A DNA stretch of 20,145 bases from Pseudolabrys sp. Lineage in GTDB: Bacteria > Pseudomonadota > Alphaproteobacteria > Rhizobiales > Xanthobacteraceae. A program made the translations under genes and the position numbers. The notes beneath the pieces were generated by a model. It saw only the letters and a list, made by a program, of their open reading frames with translations. It ran no database searches and was not told the origin of the DNA. The stretch lies in the NCBI GenBank assembly GCA_029945495.1, contig JAQSCR010000398.1:1-20145 (forward strand). Direction: 5' to 3'. Below, piece after piece: positions 7,874 through 15,526 of this stretch; the first letter of the stretch is position 1, and each line of letters opens with the position of its first letter.

Positions 7874-8599
7874 TCACGCCGGCGGCGCGACGGCGGCCGA
7901 CTGGTTGTGGCGGGCGATCGCTGCGGCGACGAAGCCGGACGCCTTCATCTCCTCGATGAACGCCGCGAGATAACGCTGGCCGGCGAACTTGCCCTTGCTG
8001 GCCGCCATGGCCTGGCGGATTTCCATAAAGCGGTCAGGCATCACACGCGTTGCCGGATGGCTTTTGGCATAAATGTCGAGCGGCTGACGCACGCCGGCCG
8101 CGGCATCGACCTTGCCCGCTTCCAGCAAGGTGAACATCGACTCTCCGTCGCCGGCACGCACCAAGGCGGCATTCTTCAGTGAGCGCGTCAGAAACAGATC
8201 GTAGGCCGCGCCGGTGTTGACGCCGATGCGCACACCCGGCGCATCGACATCCTCGACCTTCTTGAGCGGGGAATCCCTGGCGACCAGATAGGTGCCTTCG
8301 ATCAGCACATAAGGCGCGGTGAACTCGACCTCGGCCGCGCGCGCCGGCTCGATGGCGAGGAAGCAGATGTCCCAGGCGCCGGTATTGGCCACAGCGGAAA
8401 CCTTGCCGGCGCTTTCGTACACGACGAATTCGACCGGAACGCCGAGCCGCTTGCCGAGCTCATGGGCGAGATCGACGGTGATGCCGGTGGGACCGGCAGA
8501 ACCTTCGCCGCGCTTGGCCAGCACGATATTGCCGACATTGATGGCGGCGCGCATTTTGCCGCCGGGCGCCAGATCGTTGAGCACGTCTTGTTGCGGCAT
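7874..8599 (-). CDS. Solute-binding-protein-like protein (SBP family 3) without signal peptide
   Basis: The 241 residues follow the amino-acid-binding protein family 3 pattern: GKMRAAINVGN at the start, GITVDLAHELGKRLGVPVEFV, GAWDICFLAIEPARA, FTAPYVLIEGTYLV, GVRIGVNTGAAYDLFL and a closing ASGFVAAAIARH. Normal members are exported and feed an ABC transporter. Here the protein begins DVLNDLAPGGK with no hydrophobic leader. The start is fixed: ATG at 8599 has GGAGG at 8611-8607, and an in-frame TGA (8620-8618) lies just upstream, so no leader was missed. No permease or ATPase gene is adjacent. It follows phoB on the same strand after 90 bases but shows no phosphate link. It may be a cytoplasmic ligand-binding protein; I recall similar leaderless homologues in Rhizobiales. 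Its ligand is unknown. Confidence 0.8.
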   Translation of the reverse strand: MPQQDVLNDLAPGGKMRAAINVGNIVLAKRGEGSAGPTGITVDLAHELGKRLGVPVEFVVYESAGKVSAVANTGAWDICFLAIEPARAAEVEFTAPYVLIEGTYLVARDSPLKKVEDVDAPGVRIGVNTGAAYDLFLTRSLKNAALVRAGDGESMFTLLEAGKVDAAAGVRQPLDIYAKSHPATRVMPDRFMEIRQAMAASKGKFAGQRYLAAFIEEMKASGFVAAAIARHNQSAAVAPPA

Positions 8600-8689
8600 C
8601 GCGGCGCCTCCCCAACTTCATTGATCGTTGGGACCAGCACTAGCCGTTTCGGCGACCGCCGACAATAAACCCGGCGAATATAAGAATGG

Positions 8690-9391
8690 TCAGACCGCCC
8701 GGCCGAAGCGGTCGTCGAGAGCGTAGCCGGCGCCGCGCACGGTGCGGATCGGGTCGGCGGTCTGGCCGCGGTTCATCGCCTTGCGCAGGCGGCCGACATG
8801 GACGTCGACGGTGCGTTCGTCGATATAGATATCCGAACCCCAGACGCCGTTGAGCAGCTGCTCGCGCGAGAACACGCGGCCGGGCCGCTCCATCAGGAAT
8901 TCCAGCAGGCGATATTCGGTCGGCCCGAGTTCGACGGCGCGGCCGTTGCGCGACACCCGCTTCTTGTCGCGGTCGAGCTCGATGTCGCCGAAATTGAGCA
9001 CGCTGGCGACCCGCTCCGGATTGGCGCGGCGCAGCAGCGCGCGCACGCGCGCCAGCAGTTCCGGCACCGAGAACGGCTTGACGATGTAATCGTCGGCGCC
9101 GGTGGCCAGGCCCCGCACCTTCTCGCTCTCCTCGCCGCGCGCGGTCAGCATGATGATCGGCAACTGGCGGGTTTCCGGCCGCGCGCGCAGGCGGCGGCAC
9201 AATTCGATTCCCGACAGGCCGGGCAGCATCCAGTCCAGCACCACCAGGTCGGGCGTCGTGTCCGTCAGCTTGGTGTCGGCTTCGTCGCCGCGCGCCGCGG
9301 TTTCCACCTCGTAGCCTTCGGCCTCGAGGTTGTAGCGCAGCAGCATGGTGAGCGGCTCCTCGTCTTCAACGATCAGGATTCGCGCGCTCAT
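8690..9391 (-). CDS. phoB: Phosphate regulon response regulator PhoB
   Basis: This 233-residue OmpR/PhoB-class regulator has a receiver domain (acidic pair Asp10/Glu11, phospho-acceptor Asp53 in VVLDWMLPG, Thr83, Lys105 in IVKPFS). A winged-helix domain follows (LGPTEYRLLEFLMERPGRVF, then RTVDVHVGRLRKAM and VRGAGYAL). Phosphorylated by PhoR under phosphate limitation, it binds Pho boxes such as the one at 14260-14277. The ATG at 9391 is preceded by AGGAAGG. It is the last gene of the minus-strand phosphate cluster, 40 bases after phoU. The separation from phoR, at the other end of the cluster, fits alphaproteobacterial gene order. Confidence 0.96.
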   Translation of the reverse strand: MSARILIVEDEEPLTMLLRYNLEAEGYEVETAARGDEADTKLTDTTPDLVVLDWMLPGLSGIELCRRLRARPETRQLPIIMLTARGEESEKVRGLATGADDYIVKPFSVPELLARVRALLRRANPERVASVLNFGDIELDRDKKRVSRNGRAVELGPTEYRLLEFLMERPGRVFSREQLLNGVWGSDIYIDERTVDVHVGRLRKAMNRGQTADPIRTVRGAGYALDDRFGRAV

Positions 9392-9404
9392 TAAAACCTT
9401 CCTT

Positions 9405-9427
9405 TGCGCATGATCTTCTCATGCGCA
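9405..9427 (-). repeat. Inverted repeat between phoU and phoB
   Basis: TGCGCATGA (9405-9413) and TCATGCGCA (9419-9427) form a 9-base perfect stem with a 5-base loop, just after the phoU stop and just upstream of the phoB ribosome binding site. The core GCGCATGATC resembles the arm of the palindrome at 6796-6844. It is therefore probably a repeat remnant, which may also act as an mRNA-stabilising or processing stem. Confidence 0.55.
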
Positions 9428-9431
9428 CGCT

Positions 9432-10154
9432 TCAGTTGCCGCTGGCGCCGGTCAGAGCGGCGAGGGTCGTGGTGTCGCCTTTGGGCCGGCGTTCGGTGAT
9501 CGGATTGCCGTCGATGATGTAATGCACAGTCTCGGCGATGTTGGTGGCGTGGTCGCCCATGCGCTCGATGTTCTTGGCGCAGAACATGAGGTGGATGCAG
9601 AAGGTGATGTTGCGCGGATCTTCCATCATGTAGGTGAGAAGCTCACGAAATACGGAAGTGCAGACCGCATCGATTTCCTCGTCGCCGCGCCACACCGCCA
9701 TCGCCTTGCTATCGTCGCGGCGGCCATAGGCGTCGAGCACCGCCTTGAGCTGCTCGAGCACCAAATCGGTCATGTGCTCGACGCCGCGGATCAGCTTCGG
9801 CGGCGGGAATTCGGCATTGAGCGCGATCACGCGCTTGGCGATGTTCTTGGCGAGATCGCCGATGCGTTCGAGATCGTTGGCGACGCGTAGCGCGCCGACG
9901 ATCTCGCGCAGATCGACCGCCATCGGCTGGCGGCGGGCGATGGTCAGCACCGATTTTTCCTCGATCTCACGCTGCAGCGCGTCGATATTGACGTCCGACG
10001 CCGTGACCCGCTGCGCCAGATTGGTGTCGCGCTTGGCCAATGCGTCGACGGCGTCGGCCACCTGTTTTTCGGCCAGGCCGCCCATTTCGGCGACCATGCG
10101 CGACAGATCCTGCAGGTCGACGTCGAAGGCCTTGGCGGTGTGTTGTTCGGTCAT
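9432..10154 (-). CDS. phoU: Phosphate transport regulator PhoU
   Basis: PhoU is a cytoplasmic helical-bundle protein that links the PstSCAB transporter to PhoR and keeps the Pho regulon off when phosphate is sufficient. The 240-residue product has the two PhoU repeats, each with its metal-binding signature: DLERIGDLAKNIAKR (94-108) and NIERMGDHATNIAE (195-208). The true start is ATG at 10154, with AGGGA about 8 bases upstream. The reading frame is open further upstream into pstB, but that extension is arginine- and proline-rich and overlaps the pstB end, so it was discarded. It follows pstB by 19 bases and precedes phoB. Confidence 0.95.
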   Translation of the reverse strand: MTEQHTAKAFDVDLQDLSRMVAEMGGLAEKQVADAVDALAKRDTNLAQRVTASDVNIDALQREIEEKSVLTIARRQPMAVDLREIVGALRVANDLERIGDLAKNIAKRVIALNAEFPPPKLIRGVEHMTDLVLEQLKAVLDAYGRRDDSKAMAVWRGDEEIDAVCTSVFRELLTYMMEDPRNITFCIHLMFCAKNIERMGDHATNIAETVHYIIDGNPITERRPKGDTTTLAALTGASGN

Positions 10155-10173
10155 TTTCGTATTCCCTGATTTT

Positions 10174-10989
10174 TTAACCGAAACGGCCGGTGATGTAGTC
10201 CTGGGTGCGGCGGTCGGTCGGCGTCGTGAACATGCGCGTGGTGTCGCCATACTCGACCATCTCGCCGAGATACATGAAGGCGGTGAAGTCGGAGACGCGC
10301 GCGGCCTGCTGCATGTTATGGGTGACGATGGCGATGGTGTAGTCTTCCTTCAGTTCGTCGATCAGTTCCTCGATCTTGGCGGTCGAGATCGGATCGAGCG
10401 CCGAGCACGGCTCGTCGAACAGGATCACTTCCGGACGCACGGCGACGGTGCGCGCGATGCACAGGCGCTGCTGCTGGCCGCCGGACAGCGACAGGCCGCT
10501 GGCGCCCAGCTTGTCCTTGACCTCGTCCCACAGCGCGGCGCGCGCCAGCGCGTGCTTGACGCGGTCGTCGAGCTCGGACTTCGGCAATTTTTCGTAGAGG
10601 CGAATACCGAAGGCGATGTTTTCGTAGATCGTCATCGGGAACGGCGTCGGCTTCTGGAACACCATGCCGACCTTGGCGCGCAGCAAATTGAGATCCTGCG
10701 ACGGCGCCAGAATATCGTCGTTGTCGAGCCGGACGTGGCCGGTGGCGCGCTGGTGCGGATAGAGGTCGTACATGCGGTTCAGGACGCGCAGCAGGGTCGA
10801 CTTGCCGCAGCCGGACGGACCGATGAATGCCGTGACCTTGCCGTGATACAGCGACACGTTGATATCTTTAAGCGCGCGATGGTCGCCGTAATAGAAATCG
10901 AGATTCTGCACCGTGACCTTTTCGACCAGATCGCCGGCGTTACTGGCGGCGTGGGTAACGGTCGGCACCGTGAAGTTGGCCGTGCTCAT
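10174..10989 (-). CDS. pstB: Phosphate ABC transporter ATP-binding protein PstB
   Basis: PstB is the ATPase of the high-affinity phosphate importer, on the inner face of the membrane as a dimer with PstC and PstA. In 271 residues it shows Walker A GPSGCGKST (57-65), the Q-loop FQKPTPFPMTIYENIAFG (111-128), the LSGGQQQR signature (168-175), Walker B VILFDEP (188-194) and the switch histidine in IVTHNMQQA. FQKPTPFP and the closing TDRRTQDYITGRFG are typical of PstB rather than of other ABC ATPases. Its ATG overlaps the pstA stop by four bases. Confidence 0.97.
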   Translation of the reverse strand: MSTANFTVPTVTHAASNAGDLVEKVTVQNLDFYYGDHRALKDINVSLYHGKVTAFIGPSGCGKSTLLRVLNRMYDLYPHQRATGHVRLDNDDILAPSQDLNLLRAKVGMVFQKPTPFPMTIYENIAFGIRLYEKLPKSELDDRVKHALARAALWDEVKDKLGASGLSLSGGQQQRLCIARTVAVRPEVILFDEPCSALDPISTAKIEELIDELKEDYTIAIVTHNMQQAARVSDFTAFMYLGEMVEYGDTTRMFTTPTDRRTQDYITGRFG

Positions 10990-11852
10990 GATTTTTTACT
11001 CTGTCCACCGAGGAAGCGGGCGGTGATGCTGAGCGCAAGTACCGCCAGGGTAATGATCAAGGCGCCGGTCCAGGCCAGCTCCTGCCAGTCCTTGTAGGGA
11101 CTGAGCGCGAACTGGAAGATGACGACCGGCAGGCTGGAGACCGGCGCGTTCATGTCGTTCGTCCAGAACTGATTGTTCAGCGCGGTGAACAGCAAGGGCG
11201 CGGTCTCGCCCGAGATGCGGGCGATGGCGAGCAGCACGCCGGTGATCATGCCGGCGCGGGCGGCGCGGTAGGCGACCTTGGCGATCATCAGCGAGCGCGG
11301 CAGGCCGATCGAGGCGGCGGCTTCGCGCAACGTGTCCGGCACCAAAGTCAGCATGTCCTCGGTGGTGCGCACCACCACCGGCACGACGATCACGGCGAGC
11401 GCCACCGAGCCGGCCCAGCCGGAGAAGTGGCCCATCTGGGCGACCATGATCTCATAGACGAACAGACCGACGACGATCGACGGCGCGCTCAGCAGGATGT
11501 CGTTGATGAAGCGCACCACCGTCGACAATTTGTCGTGGCGGCCATATTCGGCGAGATAGGTGCCGGCAAGAACGCCGAGCGGCGTGCCGATCAGAACGGC
11601 GATGAAGGTCATCACCAGGCTGCCGATGATCGGGTTCAAGAGGCCGCCAGCGGCGCCGGGCGGCGGCGTCATTTCGGTGAACACGCGCAGCGACAGGCCG
11701 CTGAACCCTTCCCAGAACAACACACCGAGAATCAGCGCCAGCCAGGTGAGGCCGAAGCCGGTCGCCAGATAGGCGAGCGTCATGGTGATGCCGTTCTTGC
11801 GGCGGCGGCTGGCGTAAAGCGGCGAGGATGCGCCGGAGATCATGATGGCCAT
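10986..11852 (-). CDS. pstA: Phosphate ABC transporter permease PstA
   Basis: This 288-residue inner-membrane permease is the second half of the PstC-PstA channel. It has about six hydrophobic segments and the cytoplasmic coupling loop that contacts PstB (about residues 165-200, TTEDMLTLVPDTLREAAASI then GLPR). The N-terminal signature is GLLNPIIGSLVMTFIAVLIG followed by GVLAGTYLAEYG. ARISGETAPLLFTALNNQFW near residue 220 is diagnostic of PstA. The ATG at 11852 lies four bases after the pstC stop. An ATG three codons later is possible but has no better binding site. The stop overlaps the pstB start. Confidence 0.96.
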   Translation of the reverse strand: MAIMISGASSPLYASRRRKNGITMTLAYLATGFGLTWLALILGVLFWEGFSGLSLRVFTEMTPPPGAAGGLLNPIIGSLVMTFIAVLIGTPLGVLAGTYLAEYGRHDKLSTVVRFINDILLSAPSIVVGLFVYEIMVAQMGHFSGWAGSVALAVIVVPVVVRTTEDMLTLVPDTLREAAASIGLPRSLMIAKVAYRAARAGMITGVLLAIARISGETAPLLFTALNNQFWTNDMNAPVSSLPVVIFQFALSPYKDWQELAWTGALIITLAVLALSITARFLGGQSKKS

Positions 11853-11856
11853 GGGC

Positions 11857-12879
11857 TTAAGTCCCCAGCCGTGCGTTGAGCCGCATCAGCATCAGCCGCG
11901 CGAAGGCGAGCACGATGAAGGTGATGACGAACAAAATGAGGCCGAGCGCGATCAGCGACGAGGTGTAGAGGTCGCCGACGGCTTCGGTGAATTCGTTGGC
12001 GATGGTCGCCGAAATCGTCGTGCCGGGCGCCAGGATCGAGCCGGAGATGCGGTGCGCGTTGCCGATGACGAAGGTGACCGCCATCGTCTCGCCGAGCGCG
12101 CGGCCCAAGGCCAGCATGACGCCGCCGATGACGCCGACGCGGGTGAAGGGCAACACGACATAGCGCGCCACTTCCCAGGTGGTGCAGCCCAGCCCGTAGG
12201 CGGCTTCCTTCAATACCGGCGGCACCGCTTCGAACACGTCGCGCGAGATCGAGGTGATGAAGGGCAGCACCATGATCGCCAGGATCAGGCCGGCGGTGAG
12301 AATGCCGATGCCGTAAGGCGGGCCTTCGAACAAGGTCGACAGCACCGGCACGTTGCCGAAGGCGGCGATCAGGAACGGCTGCACGTGCTGCTGCAAAAAC
12401 GGTGCGAACACGAACAGGCCCCAGATGCCGTAGATGATCGACGGGATGCCGGCGAGCAGCTCGATGGCGATGCCGACCGGACGGCGCAGCCACAGCGGGC
12501 ACAGTTCGGTGAGAAACAGCGCGATGAACAGGCCGACCGGCACGGCGATGAGCATGGCGATGAGCGAGGTGACGATGGTGCCGTAGATCGGCGCGATGGC
12601 GCCGAAGTGCTCGGTCACCGGGTTCCAGCTTTCCTCGATCAGGAAATTGAAACCGAATTTCTGCAAGGCCGGCCAGGCGCCATAGACCAGCGAAAAGATG
12701 ATGCCGCTGAGGATGACAAGGACGGTTACCGCGGCGGCGCGCGTGAGGTGGCGGAAAGCGGCGTCGCCGAGCCGCAGCTTTTGCAGGACCTTGGCGCGGT
12801 CGACCTGTTCGGCCACCGAAACGGCGCTGCCGCTCTGAAACGCTACGTCAACCACGGGTCGCCTCCGGGTAGAAGTCAC
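11857..12879 (-). CDS. pstC: Phosphate ABC transporter permease PstC
   Basis: This 340-residue permease partners PstA. A hydrophilic N-terminal arm (about 1-45) precedes the first membrane segment. Family marks are GAIAPIYGTIVTSLIAMLIA, IELLAGIPSIIYGIWGLFVF, the PstB-coupling loop VPPVLKEAAYGLGCTTWEVA, and GRALGETMAVTFVIGN. The start codon is GTG at 12879, supported by AGGAG six bases upstream. Pst permeases of alphaproteobacteria vary in N-terminal length, and this one is short. It follows pstS after 148 bases containing a hairpin that probably lowers its expression. Confidence 0.96.
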   Translation of the reverse strand: MTSTRRRPVVDVAFQSGSAVSVAEQVDRAKVLQKLRLGDAAFRHLTRAAAVTVLVILSGIIFSLVYGAWPALQKFGFNFLIEESWNPVTEHFGAIAPIYGTIVTSLIAMLIAVPVGLFIALFLTELCPLWLRRPVGIAIELLAGIPSIIYGIWGLFVFAPFLQQHVQPFLIAAFGNVPVLSTLFEGPPYGIGILTAGLILAIMVLPFITSISRDVFEAVPPVLKEAAYGLGCTTWEVARYVVLPFTRVGVIGGVMLALGRALGETMAVTFVIGNAHRISGSILAPGTTISATIANEFTEAVGDLYTSSLIALGLILFVITFIVLAFARLMLMRLNARLGT

Positions 12880-12972
12880 TGGGCTCTCCTAAGGCCGTTG
12901 GCCGATCAGGGGAGGTACTCAAGCGGCCAACCGGCCGCAACACAAGCCGCCAAATACCGGCGGTGGACAAAG

Positions 12973-13010
12973 AAAGGGCGCCAAAGTCCGCTCTCGGCTT
13001 GGCGCCCTTT
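12973..13010 (-). terminator. Hairpin between pstS and pstC (partial terminator or processing stem)
   Basis: A 12-base perfect stem, AAAGGGCGCCAA (12973-12984) with TTGGCGCCCTTT (12999-13010), has a 14-base loop. It is followed on the minus strand by CTTTGT, a broken T-run. It lies just after the pstS stop. Such a stem typically allows partial read-through or protects the pstS message, giving more binding protein than permease. A second, smaller dyad (GTTGGCCG 12897-12904 with CGGCCAAC 12924-12931) lies nearer to pstC. Confidence 0.75.
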
Positions 13011-13027
13011 CCCATGTTCCAGGCGGA

Positions 13028-14050
13028 TTACATCGCCGCCTTGACGTCGCTCTTCCACTTGCTCTGGATCAGAGTGACGACGCTGTCCGGCATCGGGACG
13101 TAGTCGAGCTCTTCAGCCATCTTGTCGCCGTTCTTGTAAGCCCAGGCGAAGAACTTGAGGGCTTCGCTGGCGGCGGCCGCGTCTTTCGGCTCCTTCGGGA
13201 TCAGGATGAAGGTCGCGCCGGCGATCGGCCAGGACTTGGCGCCCGGTTCGTCGGTCAGGATCTGGTAGAAACCAGGCGCCTTGGCCCAGTCGGCTCCAGC
13301 GGCGGCGGCCATGATGCTTTCCGAGTCGGCGGTAACCGTCTTGCCGTCTTTGTTGATCATCTTGGTGGTGGTCAACTTGTTCTGCTTGGCGTAGGCGGTT
13401 TCGACGTAACCGATGGCGCCCTTGGTGTTGGCGACATTGTTGGCAACGCCTTCGTTACCCTTGGCGCCGATGCCGGCCGGCCATTGCACCGCGGTGCTGC
13501 TGCCGACTTTCGACTTCCACTCGCCACTGACCTTCGACAGGTAGTTGGTGAACACGAAGGTGGTGCCCGACCCGTCCGAACGATGCACCAGCGCGATCGC
13601 CTGATCCGGCAGCTTCGCAGCCGGGTTGAGCTTGGCGAGCGCCGGGTCGTTCCACTTCTTGATGTCGCCGAGGAAGATCTTGGCCAGCGTCGGACCGTCG
13701 ATGGTTAGGTCGCCGCTCTTGATGCCGTCGAGATTGACGACCGGCACGATGCCGCCCATCACGGTCGGGAACTGGATGACGCCGATCTTGTCGAGTTCGG
13801 CCGGCTCGAGCGGCATGTCGGACGCGCCGAAGGTCACGGTGCGCGCGGTGATCTGCTTGATGCCGCCGCCGGAACCGATCGACTGATAGTTCAGTCCGTT
13901 ACCGGTTTCCTTTTTGTAGGCGTCGGCCCACTTGGCGTAAATCGGATAGGGGAAGGTCGCGCCGGCACCGGAGATGTCGGCGGCGTTGGCCGGCAGATAA
14001 GCGGCGGCGGCGAGGAAGCCGGCGGCGGCGATTGCGGTCCAGTGTTTCAA
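13028..14050 (-). CDS. pstS: Phosphate-binding protein PstS
   Basis: This 340-residue periplasmic binding protein delivers phosphate to PstC-PstA. Its signal peptide (KHWTAIAAAGFLAAAAYLPA, cleavage after NA) precedes ADISGAGATFPYPIYAKWAD, the diagnostic PstS start. Phosphate-contact loops are visible in YQSIGSGGGIKQI and HRSDGSGTTFVFTNYLS. The best start is TTG at 14050, with GGAG seven bases upstream. An ATG at 14063 is out of frame, and an in-frame ATG at 14092 would add 14 residues and lacks a good binding site. A TTG start in a highly expressed gene is unusual. The gene lies under the Pho box at 14260-14277, with a leader of about 190 bases. Confidence 0.95.
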   Translation of the reverse strand: MKHWTAIAAAGFLAAAAYLPANAADISGAGATFPYPIYAKWADAYKKETGNGLNYQSIGSGGGIKQITARTVTFGASDMPLEPAELDKIGVIQFPTVMGGIVPVVNLDGIKSGDLTIDGPTLAKIFLGDIKKWNDPALAKLNPAAKLPDQAIALVHRSDGSGTTFVFTNYLSKVSGEWKSKVGSSTAVQWPAGIGAKGNEGVANNVANTKGAIGYVETAYAKQNKLTTTKMINKDGKTVTADSESIMAAAAGADWAKAPGFYQILTDEPGAKSWPIAGATFILIPKEPKDAAAASEALKFFAWAYKNGDKMAEELDYVPMPDSVVTLIQSKWKSDVKAAM

Positions 14051-14245
14051 GGGAACTCTCCATGTTTGCGGCCAAACGCCGGAACGGGCCATCGGGACCC
14101 GCCGGTCGTTTCTTCGGGCCCTACAAACGGGCGGCCGCTGTTGTTTAAAACGCGCTCCAAGACTGACAGCGGACGGGAGTTTTTCGTTGCGTTGGCTCAA
14201 GTCGTTCCGTTGTCGAGGACAGGCTTAGAGGCGGCACATCACCCT

Positions 14246-14277
14246 TTTATAAAGGTTTGATGACAATCCCATGACAG
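14246..14277 (-). promoter_or_regulatory. Pho box and -10 of the pstS promoter
   Basis: On the minus strand the sequence is CTGTCAT (14277-14271), GGGA, TTGTCAT (14266-14260), an almost perfect PhoB site of two 7-base repeats 11 bases apart. A TATAAA -10 candidate (14251-14246) follows 8 bases later, close to the spacing of E. coli Pho promoters, where PhoB replaces the -35 contact. An AT-rich stretch lies just upstream (14278-14310). The site lies 26 bases beyond the phoR stop, so pst transcription starts anew after phoR. Confidence 0.9.
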
Positions 14278-14302
14278 CACAAGCTATTGATTTTTATGAA
14301 AT

Positions 14303-15517
14303 TTATTTGTTTTCGCCGGTTTCGCCCGGGCGCAGCGGCAGGTGCATGACAAAACTGGCGCCCTGACCCAAAACGCTGTCGATCGACAGCCTCCCGGCGT
14401 GGCGATTGAGCACATGTTTGACCAGCGCCAGGCCCAGTCCGGTGCCGCCCTGGGCGCGGCTGTCGGCGACGTCGACCCGGTAAAATCGCTCGGTCAGGCG
14501 CGGCAGATGCTCGGGCGCGATGCCGGGGCCGTAATCGCGCACCGCGACGCGCGCCTCCGGCAGACCGGCGCGGGTCTGCGCCCGCGTCAAGGTGATGTCG
14601 ACGCGCTTGCCGGCGGCGCCGTATTTGAGCGCGTTCTCGACCAGGTTCTCGAGCGCGCGGATCAATTCGTCGCGGTCGCCGAACACGACCAACGGCTCGG
14701 CCGGCGCCGTCATCTTGATCTCGACCTGACGGTCGCGCGCCAAGGTCTGCAGGCCGTCGGCGACCTGGCGCACCAGAGGCGCCAGATCGACCGGCGTATT
14801 CGGCTGCAGATGGGCGTTGAGCTCGATGCGCGACAGCGACAGCAGATCGTCGATCAGCCGCGCCATGCGCGCCGCCTGGCCCTGCATGATGCCGAGAAAC
14901 TTCTCGCGCGCGACGGCGTCGTTCCTGGCCGGGCCTTGCAGGGTTTCAATGAAGCCGAGCAGCGCCGCCAACGGCGTACGCAGTTCGTGGCTGGCGTTGG
15001 CGACGAAGTCAGCGCGCATTTCCTCGACCCGGCGCAACGGCGTCAGATCGTTGAACGTCATCACCAGAATGTCGGAAGCATTCGTGTCGCCGCCGCCAAG
15101 GCGCACCGGCGTGACGAAGGCCTCGAACCAGCGGTCGAGCGGCACGCGCTCGAAGAATTCGACCCGCTGCGGTTCACGCTTTTTGGCGGCGCGCCTTATT
15201 GCATCGACCAGTTCCGGCATGCGCAAGGCGATCAAAGCCGGCTCGTCGCGCCGCAGCGCCGGCGCGATGCCGGTCGCGGCTTCGTTGAAGGCGATGACGC
15301 GCGAGTCGCTGTCGAGCACGATCGCCGGGTTCGGCAGGCCGCCGATCAGTTGCCCAATCAATCCCGCCAGCGGATGCGGCGCGCCGCGGCTTGAAAATAC
15401 CGGGGCGCCGCGACCGCCGCCGACGTCGCCTTGACCGAGCAGCGCCTGCCAGGCGCCGCGCAGACGGCCGGGCCGCACCCCGGCCCTTGCATCGTCACGG
15501 TCATCGCCGTCAGCCAT
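14303..15517 (-). CDS. phoR: Phosphate regulon sensor kinase PhoR (apparently soluble)
   Basis: The 404-residue protein has a PAS-like domain (about 57-160: IGGLPNPAIVLDSDSRVIAFN), the dimerisation and phospho-acceptor box with His177 in ANASHELRTPLAALLGFIE, an N-box ENLVENALKYG, a G1 box DYGPGI and a G2 box GGTGLGLALVKHV, all intact. It should phosphorylate PhoB. Unlike most PhoR proteins it shows no hydrophobic membrane segment: the N-terminus (1-56) is Gly/Arg-rich and polar. The ATG at 15517 lies only nine bases after the stop of the upstream membrane-protein gene, so no membrane region could be upstream in frame. The binding site is weak (GGAAG). Its position before pstS supports the PhoR call. 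Confidence 0.9.
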   Translation of the reverse strand: MADGDDRDDARAGVRPGRLRGAWQALLGQGDVGGGRGAPVFSSRGAPHPLAGLIGQLIGGLPNPAIVLDSDSRVIAFNEAATGIAPALRRDEPALIALRMPELVDAIRRAAKKREPQRVEFFERVPLDRWFEAFVTPVRLGGGDTNASDILVMTFNDLTPLRRVEEMRADFVANASHELRTPLAALLGFIETLQGPARNDAVAREKFLGIMQGQAARMARLIDDLLSLSRIELNAHLQPNTPVDLAPLVRQVADGLQTLARDRQVEIKMTAPAEPLVVFGDRDELIRALENLVENALKYGAAGKRVDITLTRAQTRAGLPEARVAVRDYGPGIAPEHLPRLTERFYRVDVADSRAQGGTGLGLALVKHVLNRHAGRLSIDSVLGQGASFVMHLPLRPGETGENK

Positions 15518-15526
15518 GGTGCGCCG

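Noticed and set aside
7737..7973. A small plus-strand open frame downstream of gcrA
   Set aside because: It translates the palindromic repeat and the opposite strand of the binding-protein gene.
10155..10250. N-terminal extension of phoU
   Set aside because: It overlaps pstB, is Arg/Pro-rich, and the ATG at 10154 has a good ribosome binding site and the normal family start.
11842..13044. A 400-codon plus-strand frame opposite pstC
   Set aside because: It is rich in Asp, Arg, Gln and His with no family features and runs over pstC and its intergenic hairpins.
14160..14180. A second Pho half-site (CTGTCAG on minus) in the pstS leader
   Set aside because: Only one 7-base half is present, with no partner 11 bases away.
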